Shown here piece after piece: positions 1 through 8,660 of a stretch of DNA of 64,000 bases; the first letter of the stretch is position 1; each line of letters opens with the position of its first letter. The stretch is from Bacillota bacterium (GTDB taxonomy: Bacteria > Bacillota > Clostridia > Acetivibrionales > DTU013): contig JAEZMD010000018.1 in the NCBI GenBank assembly GCA_023435745.1, forward strand, positions 124,001 through 188,000. The letters are read 5' to 3'. A model generated the notes under the pieces. That model searched no databases, was not told the DNA's origin, and saw only the letters and a list, made by a program, of their open reading frames with translations. Both the position numbers and the translations under genes were made by a program.

Positions 1-485
1 TGTCCGACGTTTTCCTGATGGATTATATTGCAATGTTTATTTTATATCTATTCTACGCCGGAAAAAATAAGAATCCCAAGCAGCGTGAATTCTTGCGTTT
101 AACGACCCTGGTGGAGGAGCTGGATCGGAGGTTTGCCAGTATTCTCTCCGCTGACAAGGATGAAACCACCAAGTTGGAGGAGCATTACAGCATCAATTTC
201 TTGCGGATAGCAGAATTGTGGGCCAGTAAAAAGGCTTTTGAAGAGAAAAAGCTGAGCACAAAAATGGGTATGGTGTTGCGGGTATGCAGGCTGTTGGAGT
301 TGGAGAGGCTCGTCAGGATTGTGGATGATGAAAAGGAAATACGCACAACACGAAAGCTGGATGACCTGATGATAAACTATTATTTGAATGACAACAGAGT
401 TCAGGAGGTTCGGGAGATTTTCGAGGAAAGGGGTGAGCAGCTTGCCGCAGATCAACAGGATCAGGATAGTCAACTTTTCATATAA
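1..485 (+). CDS. jetB: Wadjet-like JetB (KITE/MukE-like) subunit, 5' partial
   Basis: The reading frame is open from the left edge of the window (first whole codon at 3), so the N-terminus is missing; a Met codon at 18 is probably internal. The visible ~160 residues are mostly helical and charged, with a small winged-helix-like feel, and end in an acidic tail. The gene directly precedes and overlaps the SMC-like jetC gene. This arrangement and the sequence character (resembling DUF6063-type proteins) fit the KITE subunit of a MukBEF-related Wadjet plasmid-defence complex. In that family JetB bridges the kleisin JetA and the JetC ATPase. Assignment rests mainly on context plus my recollection of the DUF6063 family. 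A generic MksE-type subunit is the alternative. Confidence 0.6.
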   Translation, partial: SDVFLMDYIAMFILYLFYAGKNKNPKQREFLRLTTLVEELDRRFASILSADKDETTKLEEHYSINFLRIAELWASKKAFEEKKLSTKMGMVLRVCRLLELERLVRIVDDEKEIRTTRKLDDLMINYYLNDNRVQEVREIFEERGEQLAADQQDQDSQLFI

Positions 486-3400
486 CAACGATAAAAGGCA
501 CATTGTTGACGAGATTTTTGATTTCTATCAGGGTGAAAATGCACTGCTCAGTCTCACCAACGGGGGCGGAAAAAGCGTTCTGGTACAGCTTTTGCTGCAG
601 CCCATCATACCCTACGCCAGGCTGCAGGGAAGGAGTATATCTGATTTTTTCAGGAAGCGCAAATATCCTGCCTATGTCCTTATCGAATGGAAGCTTGATG
701 ACATGGGAGGGTACCTGACGACCGGAATATGCCTTGCTGGGTATGAGATGCAGGCGGGAGAAGGAATGGAAGAAAGGATCGGAATCCGGTATTTTACTTT
801 TACCGTAAAGTATAATCGATCCAATCCGTTTGATCTGGAGAACATTCCTTTGGCTGTAAAGAAGGGGCAAATGGTCAATATATTGCCTTTCAAGGAGGCT
901 GTTGCGCTGATAGCGGAGAAATCTCACGACCGGAAGCAGGAGATCTCATACTTCTCTTCCGATGAGGCCCAGGAATACGGAAGGCATCTGGCTACCTACA
1001 ATATCTCGCAGGACGAATGGAAGAATATAATTGTCAAAATCAATGACGACGAGGGCGGAGTCAAGGAAATATTCGAGAAGTGTAAAAACACCCAGCAGCT
1101 TATGAACGACTGGATACTCAAAACAGTCGAAAAAGTTATATACAGGGACAGAGAAGACAGCCGTAAGCTGGAGCGTATGCTGGAAAACCTGACGGACGAA
1201 ATGATTTCAAACGAGCAGTACATCTATGACAGGCAATTGATGACTGAATTTTTAGAAAAAATGCAGGAGTATTCAGGCGAAATTAAGCAGCTTTTGGAAG
1301 GACTTGATGATCAGAAGAAACTTGAAAACAACCTGTCGAAGTTATTTACATATATTGAAGAAGAAAATGAAAAAAACCAGGAAACATATCACAATAATAG
1401 CAATACAATCGCTGAATGCAGGAGGGAACTAGACAGGATCAATCTTGAAGAAAGATCGCTGGATTATTATGAATGTGAAAAGAAATATTTGAGGCATAAA
1501 GAAACCCATGATGAAGTAAGGATGCTTTATGAAGAAACCCAGGCGAGGCAAATGCAATGCAGGCTTGAACGTGATATCCAGAAAGCGGCGGAGCTCCTCG
1601 GCCATATTCGGGGGATTGATGCTGAGCTTGCGGGACTGGAAGAAAGGATTGCGCAAAGCAGGCAGGAAATCGGCAAAGATGATATACTGCATAGCCTTGA
1701 GTATTCGCTGAAGCTTGCTTATGAAGACAGGCTCAAAGAACTGGATACCATACTTGATAACCTCATAAGAGAACTGGACGGACTGCGGGATGTAAAGGAA
1801 CGTTGTATCAGGGAGTCGGATGAAGCCGGTTCGGAAAAGGAGAGATTGGGGAAAGAGGTCGCCGTTATACAGCACAAGATCAGGGATTTTGATGTAGAGG
1901 AAGAGAAGCTCAGGCAAAGGCTGGGATTGACCTATGCCAGGAACCTCTTCGGGGAAATGAGACCAGAGGATGTCAAGAAGGCTCTTGATGTATTGAATGG
2001 CAGACTGCATAAGGCGGAGTACGAAATAGACCGGTTGGAAACGGCTATCGAAAAAATGGACGCAGAGAGTAAAGAGAACGAATTAAAGATAGATGAAGCC
2101 AGAAAGGAAAAGGTCAGACTGGACAGCAAGCTTGCAGAGACTGTCAGGCTTATTGAGGAATATGACGAGGCGGAAAAAAAGCTTTCCGGTATATTTGAAA
2201 AGCATGATTTAGACTTCGGCTTACGTTTTGACCCATCATATTGCACAAAAAGCTTTGAGGTGTTGCTAGCAAAGCTTGAAGGGACTGTATTCAGCATAAA
2301 AAAGGAAATTGGAAAAAAGGATGAGACAGCGGCTATGCTGAAAAACGGCACGCTTCATGTACCTGCAGATTTCGCTGATTTCCTTAAGACCCTGGATATT
2401 GAATTTGAAACCGGTGAAACCTATCTGCGCAAACAGAAGAAGGAAATAAGGGATCGTTTGGTAGAAGGTAACCCATTGCTTCCCTTTTCATTCATTATCA
2501 GGGAGGAAGAAATGGAGCAGCTGTCCGCCCTGGCTCCCGAGCTTCAGATCTACCAGCCGGTGCCACTTGTCACTTTTAATAAGCTGGATGTGCAGCTTGA
2601 GACGAAAGGCAAGCTCGTAAATAAAATGGACGGCATTTCATTTCTATGCATGTATGACGGCAGGATGCTTGAGGTATCTGACATTGATACATATTTGACA
2701 CAATTGCAGCAGGAATCGGAGGAGCTGGAAGCAAGGCTTGCGCATTACAATATTGCGTTAAAGGAGACCAGAGAAGAAGCCGCCCTGGTTGCGGGGTTTG
2801 ATTATAACAAGGATTCCAGATACCGGCTTACAGCGCAGCACAATGAAATAACAGGCTGGCTGGAGGATTCGGAGAATTTGCTCGCAATGCTTTTTGACCA
2901 GAAAAAGGAGCTGTCACAGGGGCTTAATAAAGCATACAACAGCAGGCCCGAAGTCTACAAAGGCGTTGATACCGCAAGAGCCGACCTGGATGATTTTCAA
3001 CAGCTGTTGGAGAAAAGCCGGACATATGAGAATGATGTAAAAACACTCAATGCCGATCTTAAGAAAATAGACGAAGTCGAACAAAAGCTTTTAGCCTGCA
3101 AGGAAGAGCTGACTAGAGCTGAAATGCGGCTAGCTGTGGCTGTACAGGAAAAAAAAGAGTGTGAAAGGCAAAAGGATGATATAGGTCGAAAATTTGATAG
3201 TGTACGCCATGCCGAACCTGCTATTTTATTGGAGGAGCCGCTGCACATAATGGAAGGCAGGCTGGAAGCGCTCAAAAGCCAGCATGCGCAGGACCTCCAC
3301 GAGCTTGAGAAGAACAGGGATTCGAAGAAGACGGAAAGAAAGTCAAGAGAAAGAGAGCTTGGCAAATTGAAGCTGGATGAAGTGCAGTATGCCAATGTTG

Positions 3401-4866
3401 TTTTTATGCAGGACAAGCTTGACAGCCTGGACTATGAAACGGAGCAGCTTGACCGGGATGTCAAAATCCTTGCGGGAAGGGAAAGCGAAGCCAATGGAAG
3501 GATGCAATCGTCAAGGTCTGCAATGGAGGCGGCAATGTCGGAGGTAAACAGGCTTGGCGCCGAGGAGCCGGTTCCGAAGGAAACAATTCATCCCGATTTC
3601 AGCAGACGTCGGAAGGAAGCAAAAGAGCAGGAAGAGGAGAAGAGCAAAGAGAACAAGGTGATAATGACCTTGATTGCAGAAAATGAAAGAGTTGCAGACA
3701 AAATCCGGCAGCTTGTTAAAATTACCGGAAAGGCTGATCTGACAGGGTATTCTCCGCCCGGCGACGTAAAAAAGGAATATGAGCAGCTGGCAGAGGCGCT
3801 GAATGAAAAACGCAAAACAAATGATACTTCCTCCAGGCAGATTCATTCAAGGTATATTCAGATGGAACATGCCTATAAAGAGAAAAACTCCAACATCGGC
3901 AATATATTTAAGGGACTTGAACCCTTCAAGTCTAAAGCAGAGTTGGATTTTGACGGCTTTTATTATTTTTATGAAAGGATAGAAAGACAAAATGACGCTT
4001 TGAAGGACTTTATCCGCATTTTGGAGGCTCAGTTGGCGAACCTTGAAAGAAATAAAAGCGATATGGTTCAGCAGAGCTATATGCAGGCGGTGCAAATATT
4101 TGAGGAGGTTGGGAAGATATCCGAGGATTCATCCATCCGACTGTCCGGAAAAAACAAGCCTGTCCAGATGCTCCAGATAGAAATGCAGCCTCTGGAGGAA
4201 AGACATGCCGGGCTTGAAAGCATGACAGCCCATATTGATTATTGTACAGATAAAATCCAGAAGGACATTAAGGACGGAAAAAGCAGGGAGGAGGTCCGTA
4301 AAAGTATTGAAAGGCTCATATCAAGCAGGGAGCTGCTGAACAAGATTTCGGATTTGTCAAAGCTGAAAATTAAAACATACAAAATTGATTTTAATATGAA
4401 TAATAGTGAATACAAGACCTGGGAGCAGGTTTTAAGGGAGAATTCAGGCGGGGAGCGTTTCGTATCCATTTTCTCGGTTCTGTCGGCTTTGATTTCTTAT
4501 ACCAGAAAAAGCAGGATGAAAGCGGAAGGCTTGAGCGGCAGAAGTGATACAAAGGTGCTCATTATGGACAACCCGTTTGGTCCTATATCATCAGAGCATC
4601 TTCTCAAGCCACTTTTTGAGATCGCTAAAAAATATAACACACAGATGATATGCCTGACCGACCTGAAACAGAATTCGATCCTCAATTGCTTCAATCTTAT
4701 TTACATGCTGAAAATCCGCACAGATACACTTGGCTCCAAAGAATATTTAAAATTCGAGGAGCATATACGTGACGGGGCGGATTTAAAAAAGGATGAGCAT
4801 TTGGAAAGAGCTGTTTTCAGGGCATATGACTTCGAGCAGCTCCAGCTAACTGATTTTTTGAGTTAG
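433..4866 (+). CDS. jetC: Wadjet-like JetC SMC/MukB-type ATPase
   Basis: About 1,477 residues with the split ATPase layout of an SMC/MukB protein. Walker A (TNGGGKS) lies near residues 42-48, a very long coiled-coil-rich middle spans roughly 290-1260 with a non-coiled hinge-like part, the ABC signature NSGGER is near 1337-1342 and the Walker B strand IMDNPFG near 1377-1383. In Wadjet, JetC extrudes DNA loops with JetA and JetB so that the JetD nuclease can cut circular DNA. I chose GTG at 433 because AGGA at 424-427 sits 5 nt upstream; an ATG at 388 lacks a good ribosome site. The gene overlaps jetB by 53 bp. Oddity: Asn follows the Walker B Asp where Glu is usual. JetD is not downstream; a hairpin terminator follows at once. 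Confidence 0.75.
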   Translation: MSSLPQINRIRIVNFSYNNDKRHIVDEIFDFYQGENALLSLTNGGGKSVLVQLLLQPIIPYARLQGRSISDFFRKRKYPAYVLIEWKLDDMGGYLTTGICLAGYEMQAGEGMEERIGIRYFTFTVKYNRSNPFDLENIPLAVKKGQMVNILPFKEAVALIAEKSHDRKQEISYFSSDEAQEYGRHLATYNISQDEWKNIIVKINDDEGGVKEIFEKCKNTQQLMNDWILKTVEKVIYRDREDSRKLERMLENLTDEMISNEQYIYDRQLMTEFLEKMQEYSGEIKQLLEGLDDQKKLENNLSKLFTYIEEENEKNQETYHNNSNTIAECRRELDRINLEERSLDYYECEKKYLRHKETHDEVRMLYEETQARQMQCRLERDIQKAAELLGHIRGIDAELAGLEERIAQSRQEIGKDDILHSLEYSLKLAYEDRLKELDTILDNLIRELDGLRDVKERCIRESDEAGSEKERLGKEVAVIQHKIRDFDVEEEKLRQRLGLTYARNLFGEMRPEDVKKALDVLNGRLHKAEYEIDRLETAIEKMDAESKENELKIDEARKEKVRLDSKLAETVRLIEEYDEAEKKLSGIFEKHDLDFGLRFDPSYCTKSFEVLLAKLEGTVFSIKKEIGKKDETAAMLKNGTLHVPADFADFLKTLDIEFETGETYLRKQKKEIRDRLVEGNPLLPFSFIIREEEMEQLSALAPELQIYQPVPLVTFNKLDVQLETKGKLVNKMDGISFLCMYDGRMLEVSDIDTYLTQLQQESEELEARLAHYNIALKETREEAALVAGFDYNKDSRYRLTAQHNEITGWLEDSENLLAMLFDQKKELSQGLNKAYNSRPEVYKGVDTARADLDDFQQLLEKSRTYENDVKTLNADLKKIDEVEQKLLACKEELTRAEMRLAVAVQEKKECERQKDDIGRKFDSVRHAEPAILLEEPLHIMEGRLEALKSQHAQDLHELEKNRDSKKTERKSRERELGKLKLDEVQYANVVFMQDKLDSLDYETEQLDRDVKILAGRESEANGRMQSSRSAMEAAMSEVNRLGAEEPVPKETIHPDFSRRRKEAKEQEEEKSKENKVIMTLIAENERVADKIRQLVKITGKADLTGYSPPGDVKKEYEQLAEALNEKRKTNDTSSRQIHSRYIQMEHAYKEKNSNIGNIFKGLEPFKSKAELDFDGFYYFYERIERQNDALKDFIRILEAQLANLERNKSDMVQQSYMQAVQIFEEVGKISEDSSIRLSGKNKPVQMLQIEMQPLEERHAGLESMTAHIDYCTDKIQKDIKDGKSREEVRKSIERLISSRELLNKISDLSKLKIKTYKIDFNMNNSEYKTWEQVLRENSGGERFVSIFSVLSALISYTRKSRMKAEGLSGRSDTKVLIMDNPFGPISSEHLLKPLFEIAKKYNTQMICLTDLKQNSILNCFNLIYMLKIRTDTLGSKEYLKFEEHIRDGADLKKDEHLERAVFRAYDFEQLQLTDFLS

Positions 4867-4888
4867 AAAAGCTAATGGACGATCATTG

Positions 4889-4920
4889 TATGCCTATTGT
4901 ATTTACAGTAGGCATATTTT
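4889..4920 (+). terminator. Rho-independent terminator of jetC
   Basis: A 12-bp stem (TATGCCTATTGT / ACAGTAGGCATA, one G-U pair) with a 4-nt loop is followed by TTTT and starts 22 bp after the jetC stop codon. It shows that the jet operon ends with jetC on this side. Confidence 0.8.
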
Positions 4921-4969
4921 GTGTTATTATGGATATACTGATAGTGACTATATAAATGGAGTGATTTTA

Positions 4970-5239
4970 ATGGCGAATACAAGCATGAATATAAGGATGG
5001 ACGCTAAGATTAAGCAACAGGCGGAACAGATTTTTGCCGAGTTTGGGCTTAATATGACGACTGCCATCAATATCTTTCTAAGGCAGACGATAAGAGAAAA
5101 CGGTCTTCCTTTCGAGCTTAAACTGAATACACCCAATGCTGAGACGATTGCCGCAATCAAAGAAGGGTCGGAAATCATTCAGAAAGGTAAATCGAGGTTT
5201 TCTTCTGCGCAGGAAATGTTTGATGATCTGGGTATTTGA
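4970..5239 (+). CDS. RelB/DinJ-family antitoxin
   Basis: An 89-residue protein starting MANTSMNIRMDAKIKQQAEQ. The N-terminal ribbon-helix-helix of RelB/DinJ antitoxins is plain (NIRMDAKIKQQAEQIF, then LGLN-like FGLNMTTAINIFLRQ), with LPFEL in the usual place and an acidic toxin-binding C-terminus ending FDDLGI. ATG at 4970 has GGAG about 8 nt upstream; an upstream start at 4886 would fall inside the jetC terminator. The family represses its own promoter and neutralises a RelE/YafQ toxin. Here the following toxin frame is broken, so the antitoxin looks orphaned. Confidence 0.85.
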   Translation: MANTSMNIRMDAKIKQQAEQIFAEFGLNMTTAINIFLRQTIRENGLPFELKLNTPNAETIAAIKEGSEIIQKGKSRFSSAQEMFDDLGI

Positions 5240-5241
5240 TA

Positions 5242-5364
5242 ATGCTTAAACCAGAATATACATCAAGGTTCAAGAAGGATTTAAAAATAGCACAGAAAAG
5301 AAACTTGAATATTGAATTACTAAAAGAGATTATATACAGGTTGTGTCCTATTGGCATTTCTTGA
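5242..5364 (+). pseudogene. Truncated YafQ/RelE-type toxin
   Basis: ATG at 5242 follows the antitoxin stop by 2 bp and opens a 40-codon frame beginning MLKPEYTSRFKKDLKIAQKR. This matches the N-terminal helix of YafQ-type mRNA interferases, normally about 90 residues. The frame stops at 5362 before the catalytic core. I found no convincing continuation (DHALxGxYKGxRECHI-type sequence) in the other frames before 5435, so the 3' half looks deleted rather than frameshifted. Confidence 0.75.
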
Positions 5365-5435
5365 ATATATTTGCGGCTATAGCCCAGATATTCTGTACGA
5401 TGCTCAAAATTATATGCATGGCAGTGCATCTATCA

Positions 5436-5472
5436 TTTTAGTATTGACATACTAAAACATTAGAAGTACAAT
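5436..5472 (+). promoter_or_regulatory. Restriction operon promoter with palindromic operator over the -35 box
   Basis: TTGACA at 5444-5449 and TACAAT at 5467-5472 are separated by 17 bp, a near-consensus sigma-70-type promoter 35 bp upstream of the first gene of the restriction operon. The -35 hexamer is flanked by perfect 8-bp inverted arms, TTTTAGTA (5436-5443) and TACTAAAA (5450-5457). A repressor binding this dyad would block RNA polymerase. No controller gene is obvious next to it. Confidence 0.75.
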
Positions 5473-5506
5473 TATTCTATTAAAGCATTAAGGGAGAAGG
5501 GCTAAG

Positions 5507-7102
5507 ATGAACACAAGCATTGAAGCCGCGCTGAACGTTCTATACCAAAGGCAGATAACATCCAGAGAACAACTGCTAAAAGAGATGCTGCGTGTAAAAA
5601 TGACACTAAAGAAGATAGAAGAAGACGCCGAGGTTTTGGACGACAAACAGAGTATTTTTCAGCTCATGAAGAAAACTACGGAAGACGAACTGGGCTTTTT
5701 TCCAGCGGACAGAGCAGACTTTTTAGATATCTTTGAGACATTGAAAGATATTGATTTGATAGATTTTACTTTGGAAGTCTATAAAAATGACCGAACCGGT
5801 ACGGTTATTTCACCTGTGTACTTAAGCCGTTATATCAGTGACAAAATAAAAAAACTAAAACCGAAGACATTGCTTATCACTGAAGCAGAAAAGCACTTAT
5901 CAGGACTCAGGGAAATGGTCGGCCGCACACCTGGAGCGAATATCACCTTAACTACACAGTACAAACCGATGTATATTCTTCTGCAATTGGCATTCGGTGA
6001 AAATGAAAATATTAGGATCCGCTTCGAGTCCATATATACAGAGTGCCTGACTGGTGAAAAATATGATTACATATATACGCTTCCGACCTTCAGTCAAAGG
6101 CCGGAGGAGCTTGATAAGGAGTTTGTAACAAAGGACAGTGATGGCATTGCCATGGAAAATATGCTGGGACACCTGAATGAAAAGGGGACCTTGGATATTA
6201 TCCTGCCGGCTAAGCTTACTTTTGCCGCAATGGGTTATGAAAAATTGCGAGCACATATTACTGATAAATACAATGTAGATAGCATCTGTATTTTGCCGGA
6301 AGGAACCTTCAGACCGGCAACAGCTGTTAAAACATACTTCTTTTCCATATCAACTGAACGCAAGGCAAATATTGAAATTGGGACGTTTGAGCTTGGCGGG
6401 AAAGCGATTGAGATAAAAGACAAAAAGCCTATTCAGGCTAAAGATTTTTTGTCACATGAAGATTGGCGCATTGAGCTTCTCCTGTCGGAAGACGATGAGA
6501 ATATTCAGAGGTTTAAAAGCTCCACACTTCAGAAAGTGAAGCTAAAAGAAATAGCAGAGGTGTTCAGGGGAAAATCAATTCTTAAGAAGGACACTTTGCC
6601 GGGGAATATATCGGTGTTGAATATCTCCAACATAGAAAACGGAGAAATTGATTACCGGGACATGGATACCATTAATGAAGAAGAACGCAAAGTGAAACGC
6701 TACGAGCTGACAACAGGTGACGTTGTTCTATCCTGCCGGGGAACGGCCATCAAGTCTGCTGTATTTGAAGACCAGGACAGAACTATTATTGCCTCGGCAA
6801 ATCTGATAGTGATCAGGCCAAAAGAAAATATCAAAGGAGAGTTTATCAAGATATTTTTAGAAAGCCCTGTTGGATTGGCCATTATAAAAAGCTTTCAGCG
6901 GGGCACTGCGATTATGAATATCAATTATGCCGATATTATGGAAATGGAGATACCATTGCTGCCGATAAATAAGCAGAAGGAAATGGTTGATCAGTATAAC
7001 GAGGAATTGGAAATGTATAAAGAGACCGTCAAAAAGGCTGAAGTGCGGTGGTCAAATATAAAAGACGGTATATACGATGCATTATTACCAGGAGGAGTCT
7101 GA
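5507..7102 (+). CDS. Degenerate N6-adenine methylase fused to a type I specificity (TRD) domain
   Basis: A 531-residue protein, first in the restriction operon. Residues ~100-330 follow the N6-MTase fold of HsdM: SPVYLSRYI (102-110) takes the place of the TPxxIVxL segment, and the post-catalytic LPEGTFRPATAVKTYFF (263-279) is recognisable. The catalytic motifs are gone: the SAM-binding DPxCGSGG is absent, and TLPTF (191-195) stands where NPPF should be. From ~341 a single HsdS-like recognition half follows (LKEIAEVFRGKSILKK) with the conserved C-terminal helix region (IPLLPINKQKEMVDQYNEEL). So it appears to be a non-catalytic, DNA-reading methylase relative. It is probably a structural or targeting partner of the HsdMSR complex or a separate regulator; function unproven. 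The stop codon is 1 bp before hsdM. Confidence 0.75.
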   Translation: MNTSIEAALNVLYQRQITSREQLLKEMLRVKMTLKKIEEDAEVLDDKQSIFQLMKKTTEDELGFFPADRADFLDIFETLKDIDLIDFTLEVYKNDRTGTVISPVYLSRYISDKIKKLKPKTLLITEAEKHLSGLREMVGRTPGANITLTTQYKPMYILLQLAFGENENIRIRFESIYTECLTGEKYDYIYTLPTFSQRPEELDKEFVTKDSDGIAMENMLGHLNEKGTLDIILPAKLTFAAMGYEKLRAHITDKYNVDSICILPEGTFRPATAVKTYFFSISTERKANIEIGTFELGGKAIEIKDKKPIQAKDFLSHEDWRIELLLSEDDENIQRFKSSTLQKVKLKEIAEVFRGKSILKKDTLPGNISVLNISNIENGEIDYRDMDTINEEERKVKRYELTTGDVVLSCRGTAIKSAVFEDQDRTIIASANLIVIRPKENIKGEFIKIFLESPVGLAIIKSFQRGTAIMNINYADIMEMEIPLLPINKQKEMVDQYNEELEMYKETVKKAEVRWSNIKDGIYDALLPGGV

Positions 7103-7103
7103 A

Positions 7104-8660
7104 ATGGCAGTGAACCTTGAATTTGAGAACAAGCTGTGGGAGATGGCGGATAAACTGAGGGGGAACATTCAACCCTCTGATTATAAGTCGGTAATACTAG
7201 GACTTATTTTCCTGAAATACATTTCTGACAGCTTTGATGAAAAGCACAATGAATTGATTGCCGAGGGCGAAGGCTTTGAGGAGGACAGGGATGCTTATCT
7301 GGAAGACCATATATTCTTCGTACCGCCAAGTGCAAGATGGGAGTTCATCAAGAAAAGTGCAAAGCAGAGCACAATTGGCCAGATTATTGATGAAGCAATG
7401 ATCGCCATTGAAAGAGAAAATAGAAACCTTAAGGGTGTATTGCCGAAAAACTATGCCAGACCGGAGCTTGATAAAACAAAGCTCGGTGAATTGATTGACC
7501 TTTTCTCGTTCAACCTGGGAAGCAAGGAGGCAAAGGCGCAGGACATTCTTGGCAGGGTATATGAATACTTTTTAGGCAAGTTCGGCTCCAGCGAAGGTGA
7601 ATTTTACACACCGCCAAGTATTGTAAAGCTGCTTGTAGGCATGATAGAGCCGTATAAAGGCAGGGTATATGATCCCTGCTGCGGGTCTGGCGGCATGTTT
7701 GTACAATCCCAGAGATTTGTGGAAGAGCATCGGGGCAGAAAAGACGATATCCATATTTTCGGACAGGAGTTTACTGCCACCACATGGAGACTATGCAAGA
7801 TGAACCTTGCCATTAGAGGAATTGACGGCAATCTGGGTGAAAGAGATGCCGATACCTTTGGCAATGATCTGCATAAAAACCTGAGAGCAGATTTTGTACT
7901 GGCAAATCCTCCTTTTAACGCAAGTGACTATACCCTGATTCAGGATGATGCTCGCTGGAAGTATGGCATTCCTCCGGCTAACAATGCAAACTACGCGTGG
8001 ATAGAGCATATTATCAGCAAGCTCTCTCCTTCAGGCGTGGCGGGCTTTGTAATGGCTAACGGTTCTATGAGCACTTCCACAAAAGCAGAAGCTGAAATCA
8101 GAAAGAACATAATTGAAGCGGGACTTGTAGACTGCATCATAACAATGCCGCCTAATTTATTCTATAACGTTACCATTCCTGTTTGTCTGTGGTTCATATC
8201 TAAAAAGCGTGAAAACAGGAGGGATAAAATCCTGTTTATTGACGCCCGCAAGATGGGGTATATGGAAACCAGAAAACACAGGGAGATAACTGATGAGGAA
8301 ATAAAGCAGATATATGAAACCTATCATAATTGGAGGGATTCGTTCTCAAAAAGTGAACAATTCCTTGTGGCAGAAAAAGCAAGCATTTATGGGATGAAAA
8401 ATTTTAAAAAGGAAGAAGTTAAGAAGTATGAAGATATTCAAGGCTTCTGCAAATCCGCAAGCATCAAAGATGTCAGAAGCCATGAGTATATCCTGACCCC
8501 CGGCAGATATGTCGGAATAGAAGAGGTTGAGGATGACGGAGAGCCATTTGATGAGAAGATGACAAGGCTGACAGGCGAGCTTGCTGAGATGTTCGCTAAA
8601 TCCCATACCCTTGAAGAGGAGATCAGGCGGAGACTGGGGGCGATCGGGTATGAGTTGTAG
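7104..8660 (+). CDS. hsdM: Type I restriction-modification methylase subunit HsdM
   Basis: A 518-residue type I DNA adenine methyltransferase. It has the N-terminal helical domain (LEFENKLWEMADKLRG), the SAM site DPCCGSGG (190-197) and the catalytic NPPF (268-271), all intact, unlike the paralogous domain in the gene before it. It transfers a methyl group from S-adenosylmethionine to adenine in the site chosen by HsdS. ATG at 7104 has AGGAGG about 10 nt upstream. Its 3' end overlaps hsdS by 11 bp, indicating translational coupling. Confidence 0.95.
   Translation: MAVNLEFENKLWEMADKLRGNIQPSDYKSVILGLIFLKYISDSFDEKHNELIAEGEGFEEDRDAYLEDHIFFVPPSARWEFIKKSAKQSTIGQIIDEAMIAIERENRNLKGVLPKNYARPELDKTKLGELIDLFSFNLGSKEAKAQDILGRVYEYFLGKFGSSEGEFYTPPSIVKLLVGMIEPYKGRVYDPCCGSGGMFVQSQRFVEEHRGRKDDIHIFGQEFTATTWRLCKMNLAIRGIDGNLGERDADTFGNDLHKNLRADFVLANPPFNASDYTLIQDDARWKYGIPPANNANYAWIEHIISKLSPSGVAGFVMANGSMSTSTKAEAEIRKNIIEAGLVDCIITMPPNLFYNVTIPVCLWFISKKRENRRDKILFIDARKMGYMETRKHREITDEEIKQIYETYHNWRDSFSKSEQFLVAEKASIYGMKNFKKEEVKKYEDIQGFCKSASIKDVRSHEYILTPGRYVGIEEVEDDGEPFDEKMTRLTGELAEMFAKSHTLEEEIRRRLGAIGYEL

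Noticed and set aside
388..432. Longer N-terminus of JetC from ATG 388
   Set aside because: It lacks a ribosome site and the added basic residues do not look like the start of an SMC head; GTG 433 has AGGA at good spacing.
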